DNA of 64,000 nt from Mesorhizobium sp. Root102 (GCF_001425625.1 NZ_LMCP01000005.1:63053-127052); one strand, 5' to 3'; shown: positions 34,367 through 42,717, counted from the stretch's first letter. Notes: generated by a model not told the origin, from the letters alone. Made by a program: numbers and translations.

Positions 34367-34672
34367 TCACCCTTCCTGTCTGTGATCGCCTTCGTCGTTC
34401 AATCCAGGTATCAGATGCGCTTCACCGGACAACCATTTGTCCTTGTTCAGCAAGCCAGCGTCTTCGAGCGCGTCGATGTCAGGCAGATCACGCAGCGTGT
34501 TGAACCCGAAATGGGTCAGGAATGTCTTTGTCGTTACACAAGTGTGGGGTGCCCCGGGGGTAGGGCTGCGCGGACCCGATGCGATGAAGCCCGCACCGCG
34601 CAGATGGCCGATCAGGTCGCGGCTTATCTCGCGGCCGAAGAACGACGATAATTCACCGCGGGTCACCGGCTG
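34367..34672 (-). pseudogene. C-terminal fragment of ScpB-like condensin accessory protein
   Basis: About 100 codons on the minus strand match the C-terminal winged-helix half of ScpB: QPVTRGELSSFFGREISRDL, then FIASGPRSPTPGAPHTCVTT and FGFNTLRDLPDIDALEDAGL. The N-terminal half is absent; upstream sequence in the frame has no similarity and is entered by another small gene. ScpB works with ScpA and SMC in chromosome segregation, and accessory copies occur on rhizobial islands and plasmids. The fragment is probably inactive. Confidence 0.7.
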
Positions 34673-34743
34673 GTGTGGAACGCATAAAGTGCGCCCGAAC
34701 GGCTTAGGCCGGAAAGACCTTTCCAACGAAATGGCGCGCCTGC

Positions 34744-34929
34744 ATGGCAAGTGAAGCGGAGTTCGTGCACCGCGAAAACATCAAGCACTTCGAAAAGAGG
34801 CTGGAAACCGAGACGGACCCGGCAGCCCGGAGTGTGCTTTTGAGGTTGCCGGATGAGGAACGGACGAAGCTCTCGCAGATTGAGACTCGGACGCGTCAGC
34901 CCCATAAGTCCCATCAAATCCAGCGCTAG
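34744..34929 (+). CDS. Small conserved rhizobial protein, 61 aa
   Basis: 61-aa highly charged helical protein: ASEAEFVHRENIKHFEKRLE then LRLPDEERTKLSQIETR. Proteins of this opening are common in rhizobia, often in several copies per genome, with no known function. No membrane segment or cysteine. It lies divergently from the scpB fragment. Confidence 0.6.
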   Translation: MASEAEFVHRENIKHFEKRLETETDPAARSVLLRLPDEERTKLSQIETRTRQPHKSHQIQR

Positions 34930-35101
34930 ACGCAACGGCTCAGGCCCTGGGGGAATGGTCTGTCAAATATCTAATCGCTCCATATGCGCGAACCATCTAC
35001 GCGGCGAGGAAGACTTGCGGCACGCGTCACTGCAGGATTTCAGAGAGCTAATGCAGCCCGAGCCTGAATAGCTCAAGGCTGCTGCGTTTTGGTTCCCGAC
35101 G

Positions 35102-35326
35102 TTAACCGACCTTGCGAAACTGCGTGCGCGGTCGCCCGCCTTCAAGCAGTTCGGCTTCGGTGTTACGTCCCGACTCGAACAGATTTACGAGCCTTGTGGC
35201 GATATCCTCCGCCTCGGGAGACCTTGGCTGGCATTGATCCTCGGCACGGAGGACGTCGAAAACTCGCTTTTGCAAGTCGAGGTCAGAGGGATAGAACCCC
35301 GCCGCCTGTAGGAGTGACCTGTGCAT
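35102..35326 (-). CDS. Conserved hypothetical protein, 74 aa
   Basis: 74-aa protein MHRSLLQAAGFYPSDLDLQK and onward. The opening and the segment EDIATRLVNLFESGRNTEAE resemble small proteins repeated in rhizobial genomes. No domain assigned. The ATG at 35326 is chosen because similarity starts there; an in-frame upstream extension to 35533 has no support. Confidence 0.6.
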   Translation of the reverse strand: MHRSLLQAAGFYPSDLDLQKRVFDVLRAEDQCQPRSPEAEDIATRLVNLFESGRNTEAELLEGGRPRTQFRKVG

Positions 35327-35553
35327 CTCTGTGCCTCCAGAAGGGCGAGAGTGCGGTCTACGCTCCCAAGCAACGGAGCCCATACAATGGCCGCTGACCT
35401 TCGTACTATGGGCCGCAATTGCGGGCGTGGCATTGTCATTTGACATAGCGTTGCAAAAAAAGGCGATGGCTGAGCATCGAGCGCTCTGTCCGTTTCCGAC
35501 TAGGAACCAGGCTCGTTCGGGGGCGTTCGCCACCTGAAGGGATTCATTCCACC

Positions 35554-35715
35554 ATGGTTGATGAAAACAAAAGCGCTCTCGATGTATCGGTCGGCATACT
35601 CAGCCGTCTAATGACGGAAACCGGCATCACCGAAGCGCAAGCCCGTGAACTCATTGCACTACTCGGGCTGAATTGGTCATCGCTGTTGCGAGAGGCGCGG
35701 CTCCTGAAGCGGTGA
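35554..35715 (+). CDS. Small hypothetical protein, 53 aa
   Basis: 53-aa reading MVDENKSALDVSVGILSRLM then TETGITEAQARELIALLGLN, ending in LLREARLLKR. Its helical, amphipathic character and clean start and stop suggest a real gene, but no family is recognised. It lies in a run of small rhizobial ORFan genes between hsp20 and tRNA-His. Confidence 0.5.
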   Translation: MVDENKSALDVSVGILSRLMTETGITEAQARELIALLGLNWSSLLREARLLKR

Positions 35716-35784
35716 CTGCCCTAGTATCGTAGACCCACACCTCGACAAGCCGAACCTAATATCGCCAAGCAGCTTGTTTCATGC

Positions 35785-36006
35785 ATGAGAACACGCGGTG
35801 TCAATTTTCTCGATCAAGGGATCGCCAACAACATCCCTGAGACGACAACGGCAGACGTCATCTCCGTCGACGAACTCACGCATAAGCTGATCGCCGCCGC
35901 AAAGGCGCACGGCATCAAGCGAGACGAGATCGACGAGGATGTCGACAGCCTCTATCGCACCATCCCCGACGCGATTGTGCACTACGACCCTGGCCTGCCT
36001 GAATAG
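35785..36006 (+). CDS. DUF768 domain protein
   Basis: 73-aa DUF768 protein: MRTRGVNFLDQGIANNIPET then DVISVDELTHKLIAAAKAHG and DAIVHYDPGLPE. The family is found almost only in Mesorhizobium, often in many copies, and its function is unknown. This is one of the best taxonomic markers in the window. It is 68 nt upstream of the next small gene. Confidence 0.85.
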   Translation: MRTRGVNFLDQGIANNIPETTTADVISVDELTHKLIAAAKAHGIKRDEIDEDVDSLYRTIPDAIVHYDPGLPE

Positions 36007-36074
36007 CCTTGCGACTGCGGTTGTGCCGAGGAATACATTCCTCCGTTGCGGCGATCCCTCTCACGGAGATTGCC

Positions 36075-36365
36075 ATGCCTCAGAAGACCCTCGCCGATAC
36101 CCTTGCCGCCCGCGAAAGCATCCACATCAACTGCGGGCACCCGGTGTGCTGCAGATCAACCAAGCTCGATATCCAGGCGCTGATAGACCGCCTCGGGCCT
36201 GACCACGGTTCGATGCACCAGGATCTTGTCGGGCTGTTCGGCTGCTCCAGTTGCAAATTAGCCGACCGTGAGCGGCGTCCGGTGTTTTTCACATGCATTC
36301 CTGACTACGAAGGCCAGCAGCGGGAGCGCAACCGCGACTGGAAGCCGGCGTTCGATCGAGGATAG
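36075..36365 (+). CDS. Small cysteine-rich rhizobial protein, 96 aa
   Basis: 96-aa protein with cysteines in HINCGHPVCCRSTKLD and LFGCSSCKLADRER that could form a zinc-ribbon-like site. CACGGAGATTGCC precedes the ATG. The rest (FFTCIPDYEGQQRERNRDW) is charged. Similar proteins are known from rhizobia without a function. Confidence 0.65.
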   Translation: MPQKTLADTLAARESIHINCGHPVCCRSTKLDIQALIDRLGPDHGSMHQDLVGLFGCSSCKLADRERRPVFFTCIPDYEGQQRERNRDWKPAFDRG

Positions 36366-36508
36366 CGATTGACGGGAACATTAGCCGTCTCTGAAAGTTT
36401 GTGCCTGGCAGCTGGCGGTGCCTCCATTGCCTGCTGAAGATCGGGGGCAACCCTGATCGGCCCGCGCTCTCCGCCAGAGGCGCGGGCTTTCGAACCAAAG
36501 AGGAAGAG

Positions 36509-36673
36509 ATGCCTGAAACGCCGGCTACAACCTACGTCGTGAGGGTGTTCGAGAAACCGCATTGGCGGACTGTGCTCACGACCAACGACAAGACCAAGGC
36601 GCTGGCTTTGGCGAAAGAGATTGGTGACAAGGTACGGGTCGACACAATTACGCCGAAGCCGGAGGAGCGCTAG
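36509..36673 (+). CDS. Small hypothetical protein, 54 aa
   Basis: 54-aa protein MPETPATTYVVRVFEKPHWR then TVLTTNDKTKALALAKEIGD. AGAGGAAGAG precedes the ATG at 36509, which is preferred to an upstream in-frame start lacking a ribosome site. No family recognised. Confidence 0.5.
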   Translation: MPETPATTYVVRVFEKPHWRTVLTTNDKTKALALAKEIGDKVRVDTITPKPEER

Positions 36674-36804
36674 AGGGCTCGGCGCAGTCGGCGACATAGC
36701 CGGTGATAGATCGGCGAGCTTTGAAGGTCACGGGCTGCGTGGGTGAACAGCAGCACGAAAAACAAAACCACAACTGCAGACACAAACCCGGTAACGAGAG
36801 CCAT
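36670..36804 (-). CDS. Possible 44-aa single-span membrane protein
   Basis: 44-aa reading with one strong membrane span (VSAVVVLFFVLLFTHAARDL) and a basic tail RLCRRLRRAL. It overlaps the end of the 54-aa gene by 4 nt on the other strand. No clear ribosome site, so support is limited to composition. Confidence 0.3.
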   Translation of the reverse strand: MALVTGFVSAVVVLFFVLLFTHAARDLQSSPIYHRLCRRLRRAL

Positions 36805-37523
36805 ACAAGGGAACGACGCCGCCGTCGGGAAGTTCCGCGCTGAACGAGCGCCTTCTTCCGACGCCGGGTTGAGGCGACCATGGAGTATATGATCAGCATG
36901 CTTGACGCGATGGATGGTGACCCCGATCTTGAACCTGACCTGTCGAAGAACAACACGACCGAGAGGCTGTACCGCTGAGGGCGTCACGGCCCTTCCTCTT
37001 GGCCGAAGTCCAACGGCGATACCGAAAAACTCACCGTTGATTGGCAACAGAGACCGGCGGACGACCCGCCGGTTTTCATTTGGTTCGATCGCTGCTTGGC
37101 AGGACATGAGACCTCGGCGCCAAGCGTGCTCCCCGAAGGGAGCGCTTGAACGATTTGAGCGAATAAGGGCAGTGGGCACGGCCCTTGGCCTGCAGGCGGC
37201 TGGCGCCAAGACGCGGGAGAAGTCGGCGGCGTAGAACACTGCGACCAATGTGCGACCAATGAATGGAGATAAGGGCAAGGTTGGGGAGATTATGATCGCA
37301 TCATCGCCGAGGAGAACAACAATTCGTGGGTAGCCAGATCGTGGGGCCGATGCTGGCGGCTGCCTTGGCCTATTTCGAGGCCCAGCCATGAATATCACCA
37401 GACGTTCCGCGCTTAGTCGCAGGAAACCCTTGGAAATCAACGGAAGCAGTTTGCAACATAGCGCGAGGGCGATTTGGCACCACGGTCCGCCGATCAATGC
37501 ATTGACTTTATTGGTCAATTTTG
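36805..37523. other. 719-bp accessory stretch left of tRNA-His
   Basis: No complete gene. From 36880 to 36976 a plus-strand reading MEYMISMLDAMDGDPDLEPD is typical of the end of short rhizobial or phage-associated proteins and looks like a remnant. No integrase, excisionase or direct repeat of the tRNA end was found. Confidence 0.4.
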
Positions 37524-37600
37524 TGGTACCGTTGGCTGGGATCGAACCAGCGACCTCCGGATCCACAATCCGGCGCTCTAACCATCTGAGCTACAACGGC
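37524..37600 (-). tRNA. tRNA-His (GTG)
   Basis: 77 nt on the minus strand including an encoded CCA. Anticodon stem arms CCGGA and TCCGG enclose the loop TTGTGGA, giving anticodon GTG. The acceptor stem pairs GCCGTTG with CAACGGT, the D-arm begins TAGCTCAGATGG and the T-arm contains GGTTCGATCC. The discriminator base is A, not the C usual in other bacteria, fitting the alphaproteobacterial tRNA-His type. Confidence 0.95.
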
Positions 37601-37779
37601 ACGTTTGCCTGAGCGGGAGCGAAACAGAAACTCGTCCCGACCTGTCGTTCGGCGATGCGTCCTTACGGGCTTCTGGATTCTAATTCAAGGCTTTTGGAAA
37701 GCAAAGGTCACTTCCCCACATCGGCGCGGCATTTGCCTGGCAAAAAGAGGGCACAAGACAAGAACTGGGCACCAGACAA

Positions 37780-37901
37780 AGAAAAAGGCCGGCGGGAGGA
37801 GGTGCCGGCCTTTTCCTGTTACGAGCCAGCGGGAGGAGGTGCTGGCTGGTCACCCCGGGGAGCAGAGGGAGGAGGTTCCACCCGCCGGGTATTCCTTGAT
37901 G
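37780..37901 (-). ncRNA. alpha-r14 (NfeR1-like) trans-acting small RNA
   Basis: On the minus strand, three consecutive hairpins each expose the loop ACCTCCTCCC, spaced 36-37 nt apart (plus-strand copies of GGGAGGAGGT start at 37794, 37831 and 37867). Loops of CCUCCUCCC that mimic the anti-Shine-Dalgarno sequence are the hallmark of the alpha-r14/CcsR-type RNAs, including NfeR1 of Sinorhizobium. The last hairpin, arms AAAAGGCCGGC and GCCGGCCTTTT, doubles as the terminator. A TATGAT -10-like hexamer at 37908-37913 places the 5' end near 37901. The RNA lies downstream of the phasin gene on the same strand. The exact 5' end is inferred. Confidence 0.8.
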
Positions 37902-37973
37902 GCTACCATCATACGCCTGATCGTTTTTAAGAAAATGCGACCTTTTGTTGCATCTTCGGATCATGCGTAAATG

Positions 37974-38432
37974 TTAGGCAACCTTGATTTCCTTCATCGC
38001 CTTCTCGAAGGCGGTCTTGATCGGCTTGGAGACGTCCTCGGCTGCCTTGGAGGCGACGGCCTGGAAGTCCTTGGCCTGCTCGACGGTCGCTTCGACGCGC
38101 TTGCGCAGGAAGGCGGTCTGCAGCTCGACGACTTCCGACAGCGACTTGGCGCCGATCAGGGCTTCGAGATGGGAGAAGCCGGCCTCGGCATTGGCGCGCA
38201 AAGCGGAGATGGTCTTGAGCGACAGGTCGCTGGAAACGGTCTTGGCGGTCTCGAAGGTCGACTCCAGAGCCTTCTGGGTCTCCTCGGCACCGGTCTTCAG
38301 CTTGGCATAGGCTTCCTTCGACTGCTCAACGCCCTTTTCAGCGAAAGCGCGCATCTGGTCGGTGGCCTTGGAAGCGTCGAAGCTCGGGAATTCAACGTTT
38401 TCGATCGTCTCGGCGGTTTTGGTCCTGGACAT
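37974..38432 (-). CDS. Phasin, PHB granule-associated protein
   Basis: 152-aa phasin-family (Phasin_2) protein that coats polyhydroxybutyrate granules. It is almost wholly helical with no cysteine: FDASKATDQMRAFAEKGVEQ near residue 18, then ALRANAEAGFSHLEALIGAK and KRVEATVEQAKDFQAVASKA, which may form coiled-coil contacts. The promoter carries a PhaR-like operator. The acetoacetyl-CoA synthetase at 42989 serves the same carbon store. Confidence 0.88.
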   Translation of the reverse strand: MSRTKTAETIENVEFPSFDASKATDQMRAFAEKGVEQSKEAYAKLKTGAEETQKALESTFETAKTVSSDLSLKTISALRANAEAGFSHLEALIGAKSLSEVVELQTAFLRKRVEATVEQAKDFQAVASKAAEDVSKPIKTAFEKAMKEIKVA

Positions 38433-38493
38433 TTTCCATCCTTTTCAGCGGCGGCGGCTTTGACAGAAGGCCGTCTCGTTCATGTATGATGGC

Positions 38494-38541
38494 AATATAA
38501 AGGCAAATTTTGTGCATTGCAATATCTTTGTTGCAGTGCAC
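38494..38541 (-). promoter_or_regulatory. Phasin promoter with PhaR/AniA-like operator
   Basis: On the minus strand TTGCAA (38517-38522) and TATATT (38494-38499) are separated by 17 nt and form a good promoter. The -35 lies inside an inverted repeat with arms GTGCATTGCAA (38512-38522) and TTGCAGTGCAC (38531-38541), one mismatch, 8-bp spacer. TGCA-rich repeats are the binding pattern of the PHB-sensing repressor PhaR/AniA. Confidence 0.6.
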
Positions 38542-38629
38542 CATAAATTTCTTTTGGGCCGTTAACCAAGAGCCCAGATTCCAGCCTTTGCACGTTCTGG
38601 CTTGTGGACCTTCGCGCCTCCGGCTTTTA

Positions 38630-38644
38630 TTAACAAAGCGTTAA
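38630..38644. promoter_or_regulatory. CtrA box upstream of the PdhS-class kinase
   Basis: Perfect TTAA-N7-TTAA element (TTAACAAAGCGTTAA), 37 bp before the kinase start, at a typical promoter position. CtrA is the cell-cycle master regulator whose activity PdhS-class kinases influence. Confidence 0.65.
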
Positions 38645-38681
38645 CTGCAAATTCGCCGCTCCGTGAGGGTTCGCCAAGCGC

Positions 38682-41600
38682 ATGCCGTCCGAATATTCCT
38701 TCCTCGACGTCGCCGTACTCGACGCGGTCCGCCAGCGCTTTGCCGCTGGCGACGCGATCGCGATCCTGTCGGCGGATCTGGAGCAGGTGATCTGGGCCAA
38801 TGGACCAGGCGCCGCGGTGTTCGGCTATCCCGACATCGAGGCGATCATCGGCGCCTCGGCGCAGTTGCCCTTGATCGCTAGGCGCCAGATCATGGCGACC
38901 AGCGGATTTCCCGAGATCGGCAGCGACCGCGCCATCATGGTCCGGCTGGCGACCGGCATGACCAGCCGCGCCGTCGGCTTCCTGGCCAATGCGGTGACCA
39001 TGCCGGATGCCGAAAAAGCCATCATGCTGGCCGTGCCGGCGGCGCAGACGGGTTCGCGCAGTGCCGGCGAAATCGCCGCTCGCGCCATCAGCGGCTTCAC
39101 CGAGGATGGCCATTTCATCGCCTTTGTCGACGCCGGCGGCACTATCGAGGCGGCCTCGGAAGGATTTTCGGCACTGGGCATCTTGCCGGAGACGCTGGCC
39201 GCGCTCGTCGCCGACGTCGCGGCCGAGAGCGACCGCATCGTCAAGCGCCTCGTCCCCGGCCGCATGGTCTCCTATCCGGCAGGGCTGGCAAGATTGACCG
39301 AGGAGCGGCATCTGCTGGTGGTGATCGACGAGGACCAGCTCGACGATAAAGCCGCTGCCGACGACAGCGTCGTGGAACCACAGCAGCCAGCCCCAACCGA
39401 GACCGCAGCTCCGGAAAGCACGATCGCCCAGCCGGAACCGGATCAGGACAACAGACCGGCAGTCGACAGCGAACACGCGACTGCCGCAGTGGACGAATCG
39501 AGCGTTGCACAAGCCACCGAGACCAAATCGGTGCCTGCCGAGCCTGGGAATGTCTATCCAGACGAGCGACCCGCGGAGACTGCGGACAACGACCCAGGGA
39601 GTGCCGGCGGCACGCCGGCGCAGCATGATCACTGGTACTTCAATGCCGGTGAGGATGATGCACAACGAACCGACCGGCCAGCCGCAACCGAGCCCGTTGA
39701 GCCTCCCAGCACCGCCGCGGAGGTCGCAGCGGAAAATCCGATGCAGGACGACACGAAGACCGCCGCGCCTCTCGAACGCCCGGTGGCGCGGTCGATCGAC
39801 CGCACGGCGGCGCCGGTACGCTTCGTCTGGCGCACCGATGCCGAGGGCAGGTTCAGTGCGCTGTCGCAGGAATTCGCCGACATCGTCGGCAAGCCGGCGG
39901 CCGACGTGATCGGCCGCCGCTTCAGGGATGTCGCGGCCACCTTCGGGCTCGACCCCTCCGGCGAGATATCCGGCCTCCTGGAACGGCGCGATACCTGGTC
40001 CGGGCGCTCCGTGCTGTGGCCGGTCGTCGGCACCGACTTGAAGATACCTGTCGACCTAGCGGCCCTGCCTGTCTATGGCCGCAGCCGCGCCTTCGAGGGT
40101 TTCCGTGGCTTCGGCGTCGCCCGCCCCAGCGATGCGGTCGTCGATCCGGAAGCGATCGGCATGGCGCTGGTGCCCAATGGCAAGGCGCCGGTGCCGCAAG
40201 CCGTCGAACCCGAGCCCGAGCAGCCGAAGGCCGAGCAGCCTCAGGCATTGGATCCATTCAAAGGTGAGGTGCCGGCGCTGACCATCGTGCCGAAACCGGA
40301 GCGGCGCTTTGCCGACAAGGTGATCCGGCTGGCCGAGCATCGCCAGCCAGCCAACGACAAGGGCCTGTCGACGCTGGAACGCAGCGCGTTTCGCGAGATC
40401 GGCGAACGACTGAAGAAGGACAGCGCCCCGGTCGAGCCGGCAGAGACCCAGAAGCCCAGCCTCGAAAGCTTCGGGGAGGCTACGATCGAGACGTCTGCCG
40501 AACCTTTGGCGGAAACAGCGGAGGCCGAGGCTCCGGTCGAGGCGGCTGGCGACCTTACGCATGCCGGCGATATCCCCGCGGCAGAGCCCGAGGACGAACC
40601 GGTCGAGCCATCCGAGACCGATGCCGAAGACGAGCAGGATCTGGCGCGGCTTGACGGCGGTCGCCCGGACAAAGCGGTTCATGAGGGACCCACTGGACCG
40701 AATGTGACGGGCTCGTTGCTCGACTATGCCGGCCATGATGACGAAAGCGGTCCGGTCGCGGACAACAATGACGCGGCCTCTGTTTCCGAGCCGGTGACGG
40801 CGGAAACAGAAATCACCATGCCCGTCACGGCTGGCGAAGGGCCGGCTGGCGCTGATGCGACACATGACGCCGTCGATGACGACAGCATGACCTCAGCGGA
40901 TTTTCGCGATGCCGAGGATAGTGAAGATTGGGCGCAGCCCGACGCGGAAGGCGCGGCGCCTGACGAGGAGGCGGCTGCATCCGTCGAAGAAACCACCAGC
41001 GCAAGCGACGCCGTCGCGGCACGCGTGGAGCGCCCTCGCCTGCAGGTGCCGCCGCTCAAGACAGAAGGCTTCGTGCCGTCGGCGTTTTCCGCCGGAGATG
41101 AACACAAGGCTCCGGACACCTTGCTGCTCGGCAGGCTGCCGGTGCCCCTGCTCATCCATTCCGGTGACCAGTTGCACTATGCGAACGAGGAATTCCTCAA
41201 TCTGACCGGCTATGAGGCGCTCGATGACCTGACGGACGCCGGCGGCCTCGGCGCGCTGTTTGCCGACCCCTATGCCGACGACGGCGCTACCGACGGCACC
41301 GATCATGCGCTGCGGTTGAAGACGCGTGACGGACAGGAATTCCCGATCGAGGCCATCTTGCGCTCGGTTCCCTGGCGCGACGGCAAGGCTCTGATGCTGG
41401 TCGTGCGCCGCTCCGGCGAGGACGACGCACCGGCGGCCCTACATTCGGTTGGCGACGAACAGACGCAGCCCGACATTCCCGAGTTGAAGGCCCGCATCGC
41501 CGAGATGCGCACCATCATCGACACCGCCACCGACGGCGTCGTGCTGATCGGGCGTGACGGCACCATCCGCTCGATCAGCCGCCCGGCCGAAGCGCTGTTC

Positions 41601-42602
41601 GGCTTCGACAGCGACGACGTGACCGGTAAGCCGTTCGCCTCTCTGTTCGCGATCGAAAGCCAGCGCGCGGCGCGCGACTATCTCAACGGACTGTCCGAGC
41701 CCGGCGTGGCGAGCGTCATGAATGACGGCCGCGAGGTGATCGGGCGCGAGGCGCAGGGGCGCTTCATTCCGCTGTTCATGACCATCGGCCGACTGCCCAA
41801 CGACAGCGGCTTCTGTGCAGTCGTGCGCGACATCACGCAGTGGAAGCGGGCCGAGGAGGATTTGACGCAAGCGCGTGCGGTGGCCGAGCGCGCGTCTTCG
41901 CAGAAGACCGATTTCCTCGCGCGCATCAGCCATGAGATCCGCACGCCCCTCAACGCCATCATCGGCTTTTCCGAACTAATGATCGACGAGAAGTTCGGAC
42001 CTGTCGCCAATGACCGCTACCGCGACTATCTGCGCGACATCAACCGCTCGGGCAATCATGTGCTCGACCTGGTCAACGACCTGCTCGACATCTCGAAGAT
42101 CGAAGCCGGCCAGCAGGAGATGGCCTACGAGGCGGTTTCGCTCAACGACACGCTGGCCGAGACAGTGGCGATGATGCAGCCACAGGCCAACCGCGAACGC
42201 GTCATCATCCGTTCCAGCTTCGCATCGCGGCTGCCGGAAGTGGTGGCCGACCTGCGCAGCGTGCGCCAGATCGCGCTCAACATCCTGTCGAATGCCATCC
42301 GTTACACCCAGGCCGGCGGCCAGGTGATCGTCTCGACCGCCTATGAGACGTCGGGCGACGTTGTCATGCGGGTGCGCGACACCGGCATCGGCATGAGCCA
42401 GGCCGAAATCGAGCAGGCGCTGAAGCCGTTCAAGCAGATCAACGCGCTGAAGCGTGGGCGTGGCGACGGCACGGGCCTTGGACTGCCACTGACTAAGGCG
42501 ATGGTGGAAGCCAACCGCGCCCGGTTCACCATCAACTCGACACCGGGGGAAGGCACCCTGGTCGAAGTCGCGTTTCCGTCGACCCGTGTGCTCGCGGAAT
42601 AG
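38682..42602 (+). CDS. pdhS: PdhS-class PAS sensor histidine kinase
   Basis: 1306-aa cytoplasmic protein without clear membrane spans. Residues 1-200 are a PAS-like region, about 220-850 an acidic Pro/Ala/Glu-rich low-complexity region interrupted by a PAS-like stretch near 380, and 850-1050 two PAS domains (LLIHSGDQLHYANEEFLNLT; GVVLIGRDGTIRSISRPAEA). The kinase core has the H-box ARISHEIRTPLNAIIGFSE (His near 1084), the N-box NILSNAIRYT and glycine boxes DTGIGMS and GDGTGLGLPL. This core matches the PleC/DivJ/PdhS group, which act on DivK and so on CtrA. Exact orthology to Brucella PdhS is probable but unproven. A CtrA box precedes it. Confidence 0.8.
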   Translation: MPSEYSFLDVAVLDAVRQRFAAGDAIAILSADLEQVIWANGPGAAVFGYPDIEAIIGASAQLPLIARRQIMATSGFPEIGSDRAIMVRLATGMTSRAVGFLANAVTMPDAEKAIMLAVPAAQTGSRSAGEIAARAISGFTEDGHFIAFVDAGGTIEAASEGFSALGILPETLAALVADVAAESDRIVKRLVPGRMVSYPAGLARLTEERHLLVVIDEDQLDDKAAADDSVVEPQQPAPTETAAPESTIAQPEPDQDNRPAVDSEHATAAVDESSVAQATETKSVPAEPGNVYPDERPAETADNDPGSAGGTPAQHDHWYFNAGEDDAQRTDRPAATEPVEPPSTAAEVAAENPMQDDTKTAAPLERPVARSIDRTAAPVRFVWRTDAEGRFSALSQEFADIVGKPAADVIGRRFRDVAATFGLDPSGEISGLLERRDTWSGRSVLWPVVGTDLKIPVDLAALPVYGRSRAFEGFRGFGVARPSDAVVDPEAIGMALVPNGKAPVPQAVEPEPEQPKAEQPQALDPFKGEVPALTIVPKPERRFADKVIRLAEHRQPANDKGLSTLERSAFREIGERLKKDSAPVEPAETQKPSLESFGEATIETSAEPLAETAEAEAPVEAAGDLTHAGDIPAAEPEDEPVEPSETDAEDEQDLARLDGGRPDKAVHEGPTGPNVTGSLLDYAGHDDESGPVADNNDAASVSEPVTAETEITMPVTAGEGPAGADATHDAVDDDSMTSADFRDAEDSEDWAQPDAEGAAPDEEAAASVEETTSASDAVAARVERPRLQVPPLKTEGFVPSAFSAGDEHKAPDTLLLGRLPVPLLIHSGDQLHYANEEFLNLTGYEALDDLTDAGGLGALFADPYADDGATDGTDHALRLKTRDGQEFPIEAILRSVPWRDGKALMLVVRRSGEDDAPAALHSVGDEQTQPDIPELKARIAEMRTIIDTATDGVVLIGRDGTIRSISRPAEALFGFDSDDVTGKPFASLFAIESQRAARDYLNGLSEPGVASVMNDGREVIGREAQGRFIPLFMTIGRLPNDSGFCAVVRDITQWKRAEEDLTQARAVAERASSQKTDFLARISHEIRTPLNAIIGFSELMIDEKFGPVANDRYRDYLRDINRSGNHVLDLVNDLLDISKIEAGQQEMAYEAVSLNDTLAETVAMMQPQANRERVIIRSSFASRLPEVVADLRSVRQIALNILSNAIRYTQAGGQVIVSTAYETSGDVVMRVRDTGIGMSQAEIEQALKPFKQINALKRGRGDGTGLGLPLTKAMVEANRARFTINSTPGEGTLVEVAFPSTRVLAE

Positions 42603-42639
42603 GCCAGCCCTTTCCACAGCTCAGCCTCTTTTGTTTGGC

Positions 42640-42684
42640 GCAATTCCGAACGGAAAACCGCTATGCACTTTTCCTGGAATTGCT
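42640..42684. repeat. Interspersed palindromic repeat R1, copy 1
   Basis: 45-bp element with ends GCAATTCC and GGAATTGCT and the core CGGAAAACCGCTATGCAC. It is about 85-90% identical, in opposite orientation, to the copy at 56568-56614. The type resembles a repeat seen many times in Mesorhizobium genomes. Confidence 0.7.
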
Positions 42685-42689
42685 CCGGT

Positions 42690-42717
42690 AAAAGAAAAGG
42701 CGCCCAAAGGACGCCTT
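42690..42717 (-). terminator. Strong minus-strand terminator
   Basis: On the minus strand arms AAGGCGTCC and GGGCGCCTT (one G-U pair) close a TTT loop and run into TTCTTTT. It is 270 nt past the acetoacetyl-CoA synthetase stop, so it may end that transcript or an independent small RNA. Confidence 0.7.

Noticed and set aside
36805..37523. Integrase or excision gene beside tRNA-His
   Set aside because: Searched by eye on both strands for tyrosine recombinase motifs and found none, so the island edge is left as inference.
36670..37566. Long minus-strand open frame of 298 codons running through tRNA-His
   Set aside because: Its N-terminal part translates the tRNA gene itself and the rest has no family features; only a 44-aa membrane reading at the end is kept as a weak candidate.
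37794..37876. Three regularly spaced copies of GGGAGGAGGT that could suggest a small CRISPR array
   Set aside because: The copies are hairpin loops flanked by complementary arms, spacers are not unique fixed-length sequences, and the set fits an alpha-r14 sRNA.
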